A DNA stretch of 64,000 nt, from NCBI GenBank assembly GCA_024279425.1, contig JAJRRO010000111.1:1-64000 (forward strand). The letters are read 5' to 3'. Below, piece by piece: positions 35,294 to 44,246 of the stretch. The DNA comes from Bacteroidota bacterium. GTDB lineage: Bacteria > Bacteroidota > Bacteroidia > Flavobacteriales > Flavobacteriaceae. The notes under the pieces were generated by a model. It was not told the origin of the DNA. It made no database searches and worked only from the letters and a program-made list of their open reading frames with translations. Every line of letters begins with the position of its first letter. Position 1 is the stretch's first letter. The position numbers were made by a program, and so were the translations under genes.

Positions 35294-35893
35294 ATGGCGC
35301 CTTATAAAAATTTTGAGGAATACAATTTGGAAATAACCAATGAAGTAAAAGATCGTTACTCGAAAATCATTGCGGAAATAGGCGAGGACATTTCGCGAGA
35401 AGGTCTTATTAAAACCCCTGAACGTGCGGCAAAGGCAATGTTGTTTTTGACGCAGGGTTATCAACAAGATGCGGCAAACATCCTTAAAAGTGCCATGTTC
35501 AAAGAATCGTATAATGAAATGGTCATTGTAAAGGATATTGAATTGTATTCGCTTTGCGAACATCATATGCTTCCTTTTTTCGGCAAAGCACATATTGCTT
35601 ATATTCCCAATGGGCACATTGTAGGTCTCAGTAAATTACCGCGTATCGTTGACGTTTTCGCTCGAAGGTTACAAGTGCAGGAACGTTTAACAGAACAGAT
35701 CCTGGACTGTATCAATGATACATTAAAGCCCCAAGGTGTCGCTGTTGTTATTGAAGCTTCACATATGTGTATGATGATGCGGGGCGTACAGAAGCAGAAT
35801 TCGGTGACCACGACATCAGGATTTAGGGGGAGCTTCGCCAAAGAGGAAACACGTAATGAGTTTTTAAAACTGATAAGCTCAAGCCTGTCATAG
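35294..35893 (+). CDS. folE: GTP cyclohydrolase I
   Basis: The protein has 199 residues. It converts GTP to 7,8-dihydroneopterin triphosphate, the first step of tetrahydrofolate synthesis. Zinc ligands are in [20 protein letters not shown] (Cys and His near 93-97) and [11 protein letters not shown] (second Cys). [20 protein letters not shown] and the C-terminal [10 protein letters not shown] are family blocks. Length is normal. The ATG at 35294 follows an A-rich leader. It is transcribed with a small membrane protein gene 71 bases further on, though no functional link is obvious. Confidence 0.95.
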   Translation: MAPYKNFEEYNLEITNEVKDRYSKIIAEIGEDISREGLIKTPERAAKAMLFLTQGYQQDAANILKSAMFKESYNEMVIVKDIELYSLCEHHMLPFFGKAHIAYIPNGHIVGLSKLPRIVDVFARRLQVQERLTEQILDCINDTLKPQGVAVVIEASHMCMMMRGVQKQNSVTTTSGFRGSFAKEETRNEFLKLISSSLS

Positions 35894-35963
35894 CCAACAC
35901 TCTAATGAGCCTCTATATTTGACACCTTTGTTGTACTGCTAAATGTAAATTTAAGATGTAACT

Positions 35964-36272
35964 ATGTCAAAAATCAAAGATAAAAAATACCAAACCTTGT
36001 TTCTTGGGTTATTATTTGATGCCATCGGGATGCTTTCCTTTATAGTACCTTTTATCGGGGATTTTTCCGATATCATTTGGGCGCCCTTGGCGGGTTGGTT
36101 AATGACCCGGTTGTACAAAGGAAAAGTGGGGCAAGCAGCGGGTGTATTCGCATTTGTGGAAGAAATTATTCCCGGCCTCGATATTGTTCCTTCATTTACG
36201 ATCATGTGGATTTATACCTATCTTTTAAAAAAGCAAAAAAAAAGGAAGGTTATTGAAGTGAATTCAGATTAA
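35964..36272 (+). CDS. Small membrane protein, three hydrophobic segments
   Basis: The protein has 102 residues. Hydrophobic segments run over LFLGLLFDAIGMLSFIVPF, IIWAPLAGWLMTRLY (less certain) and PSFTIMWIYTYLLKK. A basic tail (KKQKKRKVIE) points to the cytoplasm. Similar short proteins are widespread in Flavobacteriaceae with no known function. It is convergent with the TonB receptor gene; the 31-base gap has no clear terminator. Confidence 0.7.
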   Translation: MSKIKDKKYQTLFLGLLFDAIGMLSFIVPFIGDFSDIIWAPLAGWLMTRLYKGKVGQAAGVFAFVEEIIPGLDIVPSFTIMWIYTYLLKKQKKRKVIEVNSD

Positions 36273-36303
36273 ACGCATTTCAGGATGCCCTTCCCTACCT
36301 TGT

Positions 36304-38523
36304 TTATATGGGGATACTGATAGCCAGCACAATATTTCTCCCAATATTTGGAATCCTATCGGTCTTTAAGCGTGACAAGTGGGAAATATAAGTTTTATTG
36401 AATATATTTTTTCCACTTAAACGTACTTCCATAGGGAATTTAAATGCCGAGAAGTTCGCACCAAAACCAAGGTGCACCAAATTATACCCTTCTGAAGAGG
36501 TTTCTAGCTCCTCAACCTTATGCTGTGCAAAAACTGTTTCCAAGGTCACAAAGGCATATTTGGTTTTCAACCTGTGTGATTCATTATTTTTTTCAACCCT
36601 CAGGGTATTGTTTAAGCTATTGGCTGGCATCAAAGGCAAATATTGGCCATTGGTTTGTTTTCCGATGACGGTTTCAAAACTACTTTCAAAATGCAACCAA
36701 TCCAAAGGGTGTGGACGTACATGAAAACCCAATTCGCCCCCATATAGCTTTGCATTTTGTTGTTGGTAAACAAAAACTTCATCTTCTCCGATGGTATCTC
36801 CGTTTGCTTCAATGAATATAAAGTCTTTAACAGAATTATAGAACCCGTTTACGAAAAACTCCAGGTGTTTATTTTTGTATTCCAGGGAAATATCGGTTTG
36901 TAAATTTTGTTCATTTGCCAAATCCGTGTTTCCAATTTCGTAGCGATTGGTACCTTCATGGACCCCATTCGAGGTTAATTCCGCTAAATTGGGTGCTCGG
37001 AATCCACTGGCCAAATGTATTCGGGCCACTGTCTTTTCAGATAATTTCATTTTATAGCCCAAGGCTGCATTAAAACTGTTGAAATCTCTGTTCAATCCAG
37101 ATCGGGTACTCTCCTCAATAGGTTTGGAATTAGGTTCGCTCTCAATATTCCGATGATCAAATCGGAGTCCCATTTGCACGGCATTTCCATTCGCCAAATG
37201 CAGTTGCGAGGTGGCCAATACTCCAAAATCATTGGTTTTTGCATCGGGGATCAATATTTCCTCCGCGAAGTTCTTGTTGGTCTGCCGCATACCTTGTAGC
37301 CCTACAATAGTTTCGAGGTTCCCCCATTTGGGCATTTCGTATTGAAGATTGTAGTTAAAGGTGGCCAGATGCATTTCCAAAGTCGGTATGTCTTGCTCAT
37401 CTTCAAACTCTTTTCGATTATTGAATATATAGCCAAACGTTGCCTCAAAGCTACTTTTCTCTAGAAAAATCTTTGTCTTAGAACTCAGAATATGATTACC
37501 TATGTGTTGAAAGGGCAACTCGGGAGTACGAAACTTGGTTTGCTCACTTATTTTTTCAGGAATACCTAATTGGGATAGATTGTAGTTATATCTAAATTCA
37601 GTTTTGAACGTGGTTGCTTGGTAAGCAAGGCCCGCTTTTAAGTCATATGCATTAAAACGGGAATTTGTTAGTCGCTCATTCCCGCCTGTTTTATAATCGA
37701 TATGTGAAGCATAACTGCCACGCAATAAAAATTTTAGATTTTCACCGGAAGACCTTAGTCCTGCATTGACATCGGTTCCTCTCGTATTCGCATAATAATT
37801 GAGGTTCAAATCTCCTTCCGTACTCCTGGAATTGGCGAATTTCTCAGGGTTAAAATAAAGAACCCCACCCATGGCATCAGAACCATAGAGTAGGGAGGCC
37901 GGTCCTTTAATAACCTCAACGCTTTCAATGCCCGCATCATTTATTCCGAGACCGTGTTCCCCTCCAAATTGCTGATTTTCCAAGCGTACCCCTTGGGTAT
38001 ATACCAAGACCCTATTTGAACTAAGTCCTCTAATTACGGGCTTTCCAATACCAATACCTGTAGAAATAATTTCAACACCCGATATTTTGGTTATACCATC
38101 GGATAGGGTAACGGCCCCATTTACCTTTAGGTCTTTAATATTTGCCTGCTCAACTTTCATTACATTTTCGCTCTGTAGTTTATGAAAGGGAGTTGAAACG
38201 ATTACTTCTTCCATTTCAATTGCGCTAGGTGCAAGGGAAATGTCAATCTTGTTTGTATTAAAACCAATTTCCAATATTTGTGAAAAGGTCTCAAAGCCAA
38301 TTGAGGAGATAACAATTTCGAAACTACCATTGGGGATATCGTTAAGTTCAAATTGACCATCTGCATTGGTTGTAGTGCCTTTTTCCAATTCAGGAAAATA
38401 AACGGATACCTGCATTAAAGGGAGGTTGTTTTCAGAGTGATGGACGGTACCTGATACTATATTTTGTGCAAGACCCATTTGAAAGGGAATTACCATACCT
38501 ATAAAAAGGAGTATATGCTTCAT
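36304..38523 (-). CDS. TonB-dependent outer membrane receptor, possibly for metal
   Basis: The protein has 739 residues: signal peptide (HILLFIGMVIPFQMGLAQ), a carboxypeptidase-regulatory-like domain (about 22-100; VSGTVHHSENNLPLMQVSVY), then the plug (RVLVYTQGVRLENQQFGGEH, VEVIKGPASLLYGSDAMGGV) and a 22-strand barrel ending in IGRNIVLAISIPI. There is no SusD partner, so it is not a polysaccharide SusC. The size and plug resemble Zn/Cu-type receptors (ZnuD-like). The His/Cys-bearing small protein gene 44 bases upstream supports metal uptake. Both points are inference. Confidence 0.88.
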   Translation of the reverse strand: MKHILLFIGMVIPFQMGLAQNIVSGTVHHSENNLPLMQVSVYFPELEKGTTTNADGQFELNDIPNGSFEIVISSIGFETFSQILEIGFNTNKIDISLAPSAIEMEEVIVSTPFHKLQSENVMKVEQANIKDLKVNGAVTLSDGITKISGVEIISTGIGIGKPVIRGLSSNRVLVYTQGVRLENQQFGGEHGLGINDAGIESVEVIKGPASLLYGSDAMGGVLYFNPEKFANSRSTEGDLNLNYYANTRGTDVNAGLRSSGENLKFLLRGSYASHIDYKTGGNERLTNSRFNAYDLKAGLAYQATTFKTEFRYNYNLSQLGIPEKISEQTKFRTPELPFQHIGNHILSSKTKIFLEKSSFEATFGYIFNNRKEFEDEQDIPTLEMHLATFNYNLQYEMPKWGNLETIVGLQGMRQTNKNFAEEILIPDAKTNDFGVLATSQLHLANGNAVQMGLRFDHRNIESEPNSKPIEESTRSGLNRDFNSFNAALGYKMKLSEKTVARIHLASGFRAPNLAELTSNGVHEGTNRYEIGNTDLANEQNLQTDISLEYKNKHLEFFVNGFYNSVKDFIFIEANGDTIGEDEVFVYQQQNAKLYGGELGFHVRPHPLDWLHFESSFETVIGKQTNGQYLPLMPANSLNNTLRVEKNNESHRLKTKYAFVTLETVFAQHKVEELETSSEGYNLVHLGFGANFSAFKFPMEVRLSGKNIFNKTYISHLSRLKTDRIPNIGRNIVLAISIPI

Positions 38524-38567
38524 AACATATTGGATTTAAGTTAGTGATACTCATTAAACCGAATAAT

Positions 38568-38900
38568 CTATGAAACTTGGGGAGGTCCCCTTAGTGCACA
38601 ATGTAGTTTTTGATATTTGCTTAAGAATGTATATTTCGAAAAGTGCTTTTTGTGCCTAGGTGTTTTAAATAATTGTGGTGCTTTTGTTATAGAAGGGTAT
38701 AGTTGTGGTGAGACGTTGAATTTTTGAAAATCACAATCCAGTTCTACTTCATGGAAATGTAGTTGGCCTATAGATTTACACTCACTGTGCTCATGCCCGT
38801 TTATGGCGTGTGAAAACTTTACTAACGATGGAGATAGTATGAACACCACCATTAATAGGCTGATCAATGAAATAAAATTGTGATTGACCAATAGTTTCAT
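38568..38900 (-). CDS. Small exported His/Cys-containing protein upstream of the TonB receptor
   Basis: The protein has 110 residues with an N-terminal hydrophobic signal (LISLLMVVFILSPSLVKFSH). A potential metal site follows: HAINGHEHSECKSIGQLHFH (about 33-52) and a DCDF. The C-terminus is LRGPPQVS. The ending PPQ-V recalls that of the small protein ahead of the CzcA operon (FQPPQQV). It is co-directional with the TonB receptor gene, 44 bases away, so it probably forms an operon with it. It was probably a periplasmic metal-binding partner; no tested function is known to me. Confidence 0.65.
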   Translation of the reverse strand: MKLLVNHNFISLISLLMVVFILSPSLVKFSHAINGHEHSECKSIGQLHFHEVELDCDFQKFNVSPQLYPSITKAPQLFKTPRHKKHFSKYTFLSKYQKLHCALRGPPQVS

Positions 38901-38951
38901 ACTACGAATTTAGCCAATAAAAACACGTTATATGAAGAAAACGAGATGTAT

Positions 38952-39254
38952 TCACTTTAAAAGAAATCCCAGTCCTATCCTGTGCAGCATTTTCTTTTCA
39001 AAATTCCAGAAAAATTTGAACTGACCAAAAAGCCAGCCGAAAACCACCAATAGAACTTGATATATAGGGAATATGAAGAATATTCGAATAGACCAGTACA
39101 ACCATGAATTGGTTGTTCCCCGGTCAAGACCAATAAATTCAGTTAAGGGAGCGGCCAATTTTGTGGCAGTTGAACCTGTAACTGCAAAAACAATGCATAT
39201 AACCACAATCTGAAAGTTGGAATCTATTCCCCAACGTTGCTTTAATTTTTCCAT
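38952..39254 (-). CDS. Small membrane protein (DUF6787-like)
   Basis: The protein has 100 residues from the ATG at 39254 (MEKLKQRWGIDSNFQ); an upstream Met at 39275 adds 7 residues but is less likely. Two membrane segments are seen: IVVICIVFAVTGSTATKL and IRIFFIFPIYQVLLVVFGWL. It ends in a charged, aromatic motif FKFFWNFEKKMLHRIGL that is well kept in flavobacterial homologues. The usual gene order (with the DUF6146-like lipoprotein and DUF937 gene) is kept here. Function unknown. Confidence 0.72.
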   Translation of the reverse strand: MEKLKQRWGIDSNFQIVVICIVFAVTGSTATKLAAPLTEFIGLDRGTTNSWLYWSIRIFFIFPIYQVLLVVFGWLFGQFKFFWNFEKKMLHRIGLGFLLK

Positions 39255-39284
39255 ATCAGGATTTATGAACGGCAAATATACTTT

Positions 39285-39743
39285 TTAAATCCGAGGGATA
39301 AAAGGTCCTAATCGCTGTTTATATTTTCGTTGAAAGTAGATGAAATAATTGTACAACTTGTAGTTTACCTCATACCCATAATCAATTTGCTGTTGATAAT
39401 CAATTTGTAGTTCATACAAATTGGGGCTGTACCGTTGTGGTTGCAAAACACGCTGGTTCCATTCAATAACATACAGTTGATTTCTATTTTCCAGGAATGA
39501 CTGTGAATAATAGCCTTCTGGTTTGGCAATACTTTGAAGCCAAAAGTTAAATCCCGGTTCAATTATGATTATTTCATATTCAGTTTCGTCACTGCTAATC
39601 TGAATAGTATCTCCCTCCTGCTGCTTGAAGGCAATTTTTTCCTCTTCAGAAACGGTCATCACTTCTCTTGTACTACCACAACTACTGACCACAAAGACAA
39701 TTAGTAGTAATAATCCGCCTGTCCTTAAAATTATATTCTTCAT
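39285..39743 (-). CDS. DUF6146-like lipoprotein
   Basis: The protein has 152 residues with a clear lipobox (LLLIVFVVSSC). The mature part has EYEIIIIEPGFNFWLQSIAK, PEGYYSQSFLENRNQLYVIE then WNQRVLQPQRY and a Tyr-rich end (YGYEVNYKLYNYFIYF), conserved in flavobacterial DUF6146-type proteins. It lies 30 bases upstream of the small membrane protein gene in the same direction. The family has no known role. Confidence 0.75.
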   Translation of the reverse strand: MKNIILRTGGLLLLIVFVVSSCGSTREVMTVSEEEKIAFKQQEGDTIQISSDETEYEIIIIEPGFNFWLQSIAKPEGYYSQSFLENRNQLYVIEWNQRVLQPQRYSPNLYELQIDYQQQIDYGYEVNYKLYNYFIYFQRKYKQRLGPFIPRI

Positions 39744-39835
39744 ATCTATGAATTTTTAAGACTTCATGCAAAGTATCTAATAATCAGTCATTTTGGCATT
39801 TAATACCTTACGGTAAACCTATAGAAAGATACGAA

Positions 39836-39865
39836 AAAAGTCGTTTGAATTTTCAAACGACTTTT
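39836..39865 (-). terminator. Rho-independent terminator between DUF937 and lipoprotein genes
   Basis: A 13-bp perfect stem (AAAAGTCGTTTGA at 39836-39848 and TCAAACGACTTTT at 39853-39865) with a 4-base loop. A/T tails on both sides allow action in either direction. It sits 24 bases after the stop of the DUF937 gene and would end that transcript. Confidence 0.9.
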
Positions 39866-39889
39866 GATATTTGTGTTGTGGGTTTGGTT

Positions 39890-40522
39890 TTATTTTCCAA
39901 AAAGCCCACCAAGTAATGCTCCTAAGCCACCTTTCTTTTTACCACTGTTTATAACCATTCCCGCTACATCATCTAAAATGCTACCATCACCATCGGAATC
40001 AAGCAGAGCAGTAATTAGACTTTGATTTTGTTGCGGTTGCCCACCTAGCATACCTCCAAGCAGGCCATTGAGCCCATTGGCATCACTAACATTGTTCTGT
40101 GCTTTCTGTTTTCCCAAAAAACCCATTACTATGGGTGCTGCAATTTTAAGGATGTTTGCAATAGAACCTGCATCGATTCCCGATTTTTGGCTTAGGGCAT
40201 TTTCAACTTGAGGTTGCTTTCCGCCAAAAAGGTGACCCAAGATTCCGGCGCCATCATTCATAACCGATTCATCAACTCCACCACCAAACAATCCGCCAAG
40301 ATTGTCTAAAATACTTCCATCATGTTTAGAGGAAAGTGCACTCATTAATCCTTGCGCACCTTGCGGAGAGGATACGTTCTTTTTCATGGCACCTAATAAC
40401 AAAGGCATGGCCATGCTCAGTACATCAGCAGTTTTATTTTCCGGTTGACCTGTTTGGCCAGCCACTCCGCTAATCAACTGTTTGCCCATAGGGCTGTTTA
40501 ATAAATCTAATAATCCAGACAT
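39890..40522 (-). CDS. DUF937 domain protein, Gly/Leu-rich
   Basis: The protein has 210 residues. The N-terminus GLLDLLNSPMGKQLISGVAG and two repeats of a ~70-residue unit (ENKTADVLSMAMPLLLGAMK and DAGSIANILKIAAPIVMGFL) are the DUF937 pattern. Gly-rich loops (LLGGMLGGQ, ALLGGLFGK) and Asp-rich DSDGDGSILDDVAGM follow. No signal peptide is present. The family is common in Bacteria and without an assigned function. It is a single gene with its own terminator at 39836. Confidence 0.85.
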   Translation of the reverse strand: MSGLLDLLNSPMGKQLISGVAGQTGQPENKTADVLSMAMPLLLGAMKKNVSSPQGAQGLMSALSSKHDGSILDNLGGLFGGGVDESVMNDGAGILGHLFGGKQPQVENALSQKSGIDAGSIANILKIAAPIVMGFLGKQKAQNNVSDANGLNGLLGGMLGGQPQQNQSLITALLDSDGDGSILDDVAGMVINSGKKKGGLGALLGGLFGK

Positions 40523-40597
40523 CTTATAGTTAATTTATAATTAGTTCTGGTAATGTACAAAAAGTGTCCCGGTATGTTGTGCGAAGGAAACGGATTA

Positions 40598-41551
40598 TTA
40601 TCCCAAAAGTGAAATTATCTGGGACGCCAATTCACTTCCAATTCTATCTTGTGCTTCGCCGGTTGCAGCCCCAATATGTGGAGTGAGCGAAATTTTAGGG
40701 TGCATAAGAATTCTAATTTCAGGTTTTGGCTCAGATTCGAATACATCTAAACCTGCAAAAGCCACTTTTCCGTCTTCCAAAGCGTCGACCAATGCAACTT
40801 CATCGATTACTCCTCCACGTGCTGCATTAACTAAGCCAACCCCATTTTTCATAAGGCCAAATTCATTCTTACCAATCACATATTCCTTTTGTGCAGGAAC
40901 GTGTAAGGTAATGAAATCTGCTGTGGCCAACACCTCTTCTTTTGATATGCTTTCAAAATCGAAAGTCAAGGATTGCCCATTATAAAAAGAAACATCAATC
41001 GATGCTTTTTCAATAAAAGGATCGGAATAAATAACTTTCATCCCGATACCCAGGGCAATTTTGGCTGTTGCCTGTCCGATGCGCCCAAAACCAATACCTC
41101 CCAACGTCTTACCACGTAGTTCAGAACCTCCAGCATACGCTTTTTTAAGTTGTTTAAACTTACTGTCACCATCCAAGGGCATATTTCTATTGGCATCATA
41201 AAGAAAACGAACCCCACCGAACAAATGTGCAAAAACCAACTCTGCTACCGATTCTGAGGAGGCAGCAGGAGTATTTATGACATGAATTCCTTTTTCTTTT
41301 GCGTATGATACATCAATATTATCCATACCAACGCCACCTCGGCCTATAAGTTTAAGAGAAGGGCAGCTATCAATAATGTCTTGGCGTACTTGTGTAGCAC
41401 TACGAACCAAAAGCCCGGTTATCTGATTTTCATTGATGTAATTGACCAATTGTTCTTGGGCCACTGTAGTCGTGTTTACTTCAAAACCACCCGCCTTAAG
41501 CTCTTCAATTCCTGTTTGGGAGATACCGTCGTTTGCAAGTATTTTCTTCAT
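40598..41551 (-). CDS. serA: D-3-phosphoglycerate dehydrogenase, short form
   Basis: The protein has 317 residues from the ATG at 41551. The D-2-hydroxyacid dehydrogenase fold shows LIGRGGVGMDNIDVSYAKEK, INTPAASSESVAELVFAHL, the NAD site GKTLGGIGFGRIGQATAKIA (about 148-167), NAARGGVIDEVALVDAL and LTPHIGAATGEA with the catalytic His. There is no ACT domain, so serine feedback through that domain is absent. It makes 3-phosphohydroxypyruvate for SerC, whose gene is 400 bases upstream in the same direction; a four-helix-bundle gene lies between them. Confidence 0.9.
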   Translation of the reverse strand: MKKILANDGISQTGIEELKAGGFEVNTTTVAQEQLVNYINENQITGLLVRSATQVRQDIIDSCPSLKLIGRGGVGMDNIDVSYAKEKGIHVINTPAASSESVAELVFAHLFGGVRFLYDANRNMPLDGDSKFKQLKKAYAGGSELRGKTLGGIGFGRIGQATAKIALGIGMKVIYSDPFIEKASIDVSFYNGQSLTFDFESISKEEVLATADFITLHVPAQKEYVIGKNEFGLMKNGVGLVNAARGGVIDEVALVDALEDGKVAFAGLDVFESEPKPEIRILMHPKISLTPHIGAATGEAQDRIGSELASQIISLLG

Positions 41552-41577
41552 CAATGCTAAATGTTAAGTTATAAGTT

Positions 41578-41925
41578 TTAAGTATTTGAATTGAGTTGAC
41601 TAGTTTTTACAATTTTCGTCAAAATCCTTATGATTTGTTCTATTTCTTCAAGATAGGAATCCATGTTCTCTTTTACAATTTCACCTTCTTTAAGAAGTCT
41701 TAACCAATACCTAGTTTCCCTCGATTCCTTTGATGCAATTACCATTTTTGCTATGGAACCTCGTTTAGACTGACCAGCCCCAGCTTCAGAAACATTGGCT
41801 CCGATACTTGTGGCAGAACGCAAAAGTTGATCTGCAAAGACATACTCTTTCTGTTTCCGAAGTATTTTTATCAGATTAATTATTTTAAGTGCAAATTGAA
41901 AACTTCGTTCTTCAATCAAAACCAA
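41578..41925 (-). CDS. Four-helix bundle protein (23S rRNA intervening-sequence protein family)
   Basis: The protein has 115 residues. The family pattern is clear: RSFQFALKIINLIKILRKQK, FADQLLRSATSIGANVSEAG, KMVIASKESRETRYWLRLLK and YLEEIEQIIRILTKIVKTSQ, four amphipathic helices. There is no ATG: the frame opens with TTG (41925) two codons after a stop, or a TTG at 41919. Members occur inside 23S rRNA intervening sequences and as scattered chromosomal copies that move between strains. It splits the serC-serA pair, so it is probably a late arrival. Function unknown. Confidence 0.85.
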   Translation of the reverse strand: MVLIEERSFQFALKIINLIKILRKQKEYVFADQLLRSATSIGANVSEAGAGQSKRGSIAKMVIASKESRETRYWLRLLKEGEIVKENMDSYLEEIEQIIRILTKIVKTSQLNSNT

Positions 41926-41961
41926 TTTTTAATTTAAAACTTAACGTTGAGGATTTTAAAT

Positions 41962-43026
41962 CTAACCTTTACGCTCCATTTCGCTCATTATGTCTACTAA
42001 TACACCAACACTTTCCAACGAAAGGGCGTTATACATAGAGGCTCTATAACCACCTACAGAACGATGCCCATTTAATCCATTAATACCTGCTTCTTTACAC
42101 ATGGCATCAAAAGTTTCCTTTAACTTGTCATCGGTTAAGTTGAAGGTCGCATTCATAGTAGATCGATCCTCTTTTTTAGCAAAACCATTAAATACTGGGT
42201 TCAAATCGACCTCAGAATATAATAATCGAGCCTTTTTATCATTGATTTCCTCCATGGCCTGGATTCCTCCAAGGTTTTTTAACCATTCTAAAGTTAACAT
42301 TGAGGTGTACACTGCAAAAACAGGAGGCGTATTGAACATGCTATCCTTAGCTATATGTACTTTATAGTCTAACATAGACGGAATTTTTCTAGATACTTTA
42401 CCTAGAATATCTTCTTTAATAACAACTAAGGTCGTACCTGCTGGCCCCATATTCTTTTGTGCACCGGCATATATTAGATCAAATTGTGAGAAATCCAATT
42501 GCCTTGAGAAAATATCAGAGCTCATGTCACACACCAAGGGTGCATCAACTTTAGGGAACTTTTTCAACTGGGTTCCGAATATGGTGTTGTTTGAAGTTAG
42601 GTGTAGATAATCAAGACCCTTCGGTATAGTATATCCTTTAGGGATATAATTGAAGTTTTCGTCTTTGGAAGACCCCACTTCGATTACTTCACCAAAAAAT
42701 CGTGCCTCTTTAACAGCTTTGTCGCTCCATGCACCTGTGTTCAAATAGCCTGCTTTATTCTCTAGGAGGTTATATGCAACCATGATAAATTCAAGACTGG
42801 CACCGCCTTGTAGGAACAGGGCTTTATATCCTTTTCCCTCCAATCCCAAAAGTTCCAAAGCAAGCGCCCTGGCTTTTTCCATAATTTCAATAAAGTCTTT
42901 GCTTCTGTGTGATATTTCAATAAGCGAAAGGCCTGAACCATTTAGGTCCATTACAGCTTCGGAGGCTTTTAAAAATACTTCCTGTGGTAAAACACAAGGG
43001 CCGGCACTAAAATTATGTTTCTTCAT
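41962..43026 (-). CDS. serC: Phosphoserine aminotransferase
   Basis: The protein has 354 residues, the normal length. It starts KKHNFSAGPCVLPQEVFLKA. PLP-binding Lys lies in IYAGAQKNMGPAGTTLVVIK (about 190-209). Family blocks are GYKALFLQGGASLEFIMVAY and the C-terminal GHRSVGGYRASMYNALSLES. It transfers an amino group from glutamate to 3-phosphohydroxypyruvate in serine synthesis; the class also serves pyridoxine synthesis. It is upstream of serA on the same strand. Confidence 0.94.
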   Translation of the reverse strand: MKKHNFSAGPCVLPQEVFLKASEAVMDLNGSGLSLIEISHRSKDFIEIMEKARALALELLGLEGKGYKALFLQGGASLEFIMVAYNLLENKAGYLNTGAWSDKAVKEARFFGEVIEVGSSKDENFNYIPKGYTIPKGLDYLHLTSNNTIFGTQLKKFPKVDAPLVCDMSSDIFSRQLDFSQFDLIYAGAQKNMGPAGTTLVVIKEDILGKVSRKIPSMLDYKVHIAKDSMFNTPPVFAVYTSMLTLEWLKNLGGIQAMEEINDKKARLLYSEVDLNPVFNGFAKKEDRSTMNATFNLTDDKLKETFDAMCKEAGINGLNGHRSVGGYRASMYNALSLESVGVLVDIMSEMERKG

Positions 43027-43100
43027 TGTTTATTGAAAATTAGATCGCTAAGATCATAAAATTAAGGCGAACAATGGGTATGGATTCAGTAATTATTACC

Positions 43101-44159
43101 CTATGTTTTTAACAGGAATTCAACAGTGTCCACTCCATCTGCGTAATCGGTTAATCTGGGTTTTTGCGTTTGCCCAAATTTAACCTCATCATTCAATATA
43201 CCATGGGCAACAACACATTGTATCTTTTCCTTGTCCTGATGTAGCTGTTGTTTAAGGCTTTTAAGGGACTCATAATGTTCATAAAAGACAGTGGCAATGG
43301 GTGAAGCGTGGCTGTTATCTTCTTTTAGCATGAGAAATCCGTTTTCCAAAATCTTGAATTCACTCATCAAATAAACGGCCTTATTATAATCATAGTTGTT
43401 GGCATATTTAGCCTGATTTATTATTGGGTTAAAATCATAGATTGCCTCAAAAAAAGTGTTGAAATCATATGCTTTTGGCACAAATAGTTTAGACACACTA
43501 CGACAACCCAACCCATAATATCGGAATATATCTTCCCCTAAAGCCTTTAATTGTTCTTTTGATTCCTTGCCCGTTAGAATTGCAACTGAGTTTCGATTTT
43601 TACGAATAATAGTAGGCTTGTGCCCAAAATAATGTTCAAAATAGCGGGATGTATTATCACTGCCTGTAGCAATAACTGCATCAAAATTCTCTAATTTATT
43701 TTCGGTGATGACAATTTCCCCTTTCAATGAAGGCGTTGATTCAGTAAGGTATTTCAATATAAATGGCAATAAAACCAGATCATTCGAGGATAATTTAATC
43801 AAAGCTTTATTACCCGTGAGCACAACCGCCAAAAAATCATGAAAGCCTACTAAGGGAATATTGCCTGCCATGATAAGGGCTACGGTCTTATATTTATTTT
43901 CATCCAATTTGTAAGTGGACAGCCAATACTCTAAATTTCCCTTAGTAAGTAGACTCCCCCAACTTTTAATTGAAAAAAGCACATTCTCTTCGGTAAACCA
44001 GCCATTTTTATGGGAAGCCAGTACAATGGCATCATTGAATTCCTTTTGCCATTCAGATTTTGGCGAATGGGACTGGGCATCTTTACTGATTTCACAAAAT
44101 GCTCTAAAGAAATCCCCTAGTTCTACAAAAGCCTGTAATCTTTCCTTATGGTCTATCAT
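43101..44159 (-). CDS. Acyl-CoA reductase (LuxC-like family)
   Basis: The protein has 352 residues. The family is recognised from YKTVALIMAGNIPLVGFHDF and LAVVLTGNKALIKLSSNDLV, then AVIATGSDNTSRYFEHYFG (about 155-175) and YGLGCRSVSKLFVPKAYDFN, in which the Cys is the presumed acyl-enzyme residue. LuxC-type enzymes reduce acyl-CoA or acyl-enzyme to aldehyde with NADPH. In Flavobacteriaceae this gene is regularly divergent from a 4Fe-4S ferredoxin, as here (87-base gap). No luciferase genes are nearby, so a lipid or redox role is more likely than light production. Confidence 0.85.
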   Translation of the reverse strand: MIDHKERLQAFVELGDFFRAFCEISKDAQSHSPKSEWQKEFNDAIVLASHKNGWFTEENVLFSIKSWGSLLTKGNLEYWLSTYKLDENKYKTVALIMAGNIPLVGFHDFLAVVLTGNKALIKLSSNDLVLLPFILKYLTESTPSLKGEIVITENKLENFDAVIATGSDNTSRYFEHYFGHKPTIIRKNRNSVAILTGKESKEQLKALGEDIFRYYGLGCRSVSKLFVPKAYDFNTFFEAIYDFNPIINQAKYANNYDYNKAVYLMSEFKILENGFLMLKEDNSHASPIATVFYEHYESLKSLKQQLHQDKEKIQCVVAHGILNDEVKFGQTQKPRLTDYADGVDTVEFLLKT

Positions 44160-44164
44160 AATAG

Positions 44165-44195
44165 TTGTGCAGAAATGTATTAGGGTTTACCTTTG
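44165..44195 (+). promoter_or_regulatory. Promoter of the ferredoxin gene
   Basis: TTG at 44165-44167, a 20-base spacer and TACCTTTG at 44188-44195 fit the Bacteroidota promoter TTTG-N19-21-TAnnTTTG, with a perfect -7 box. The ATG follows 51 bases later. Confidence 0.55.
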
Positions 44196-44246
44196 GGCAA
44201 AAATAGGGATGCTGAAGCTAATTCGGTTTAAAAGGAAAGAAAAATT

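Noticed and set aside
36304-38523. The TonB receptor as a SusC of a polysaccharide utilisation locus
   Set aside because: It has 739 residues rather than ~1000, no SusD follows, and it lies far from the glycan genes.
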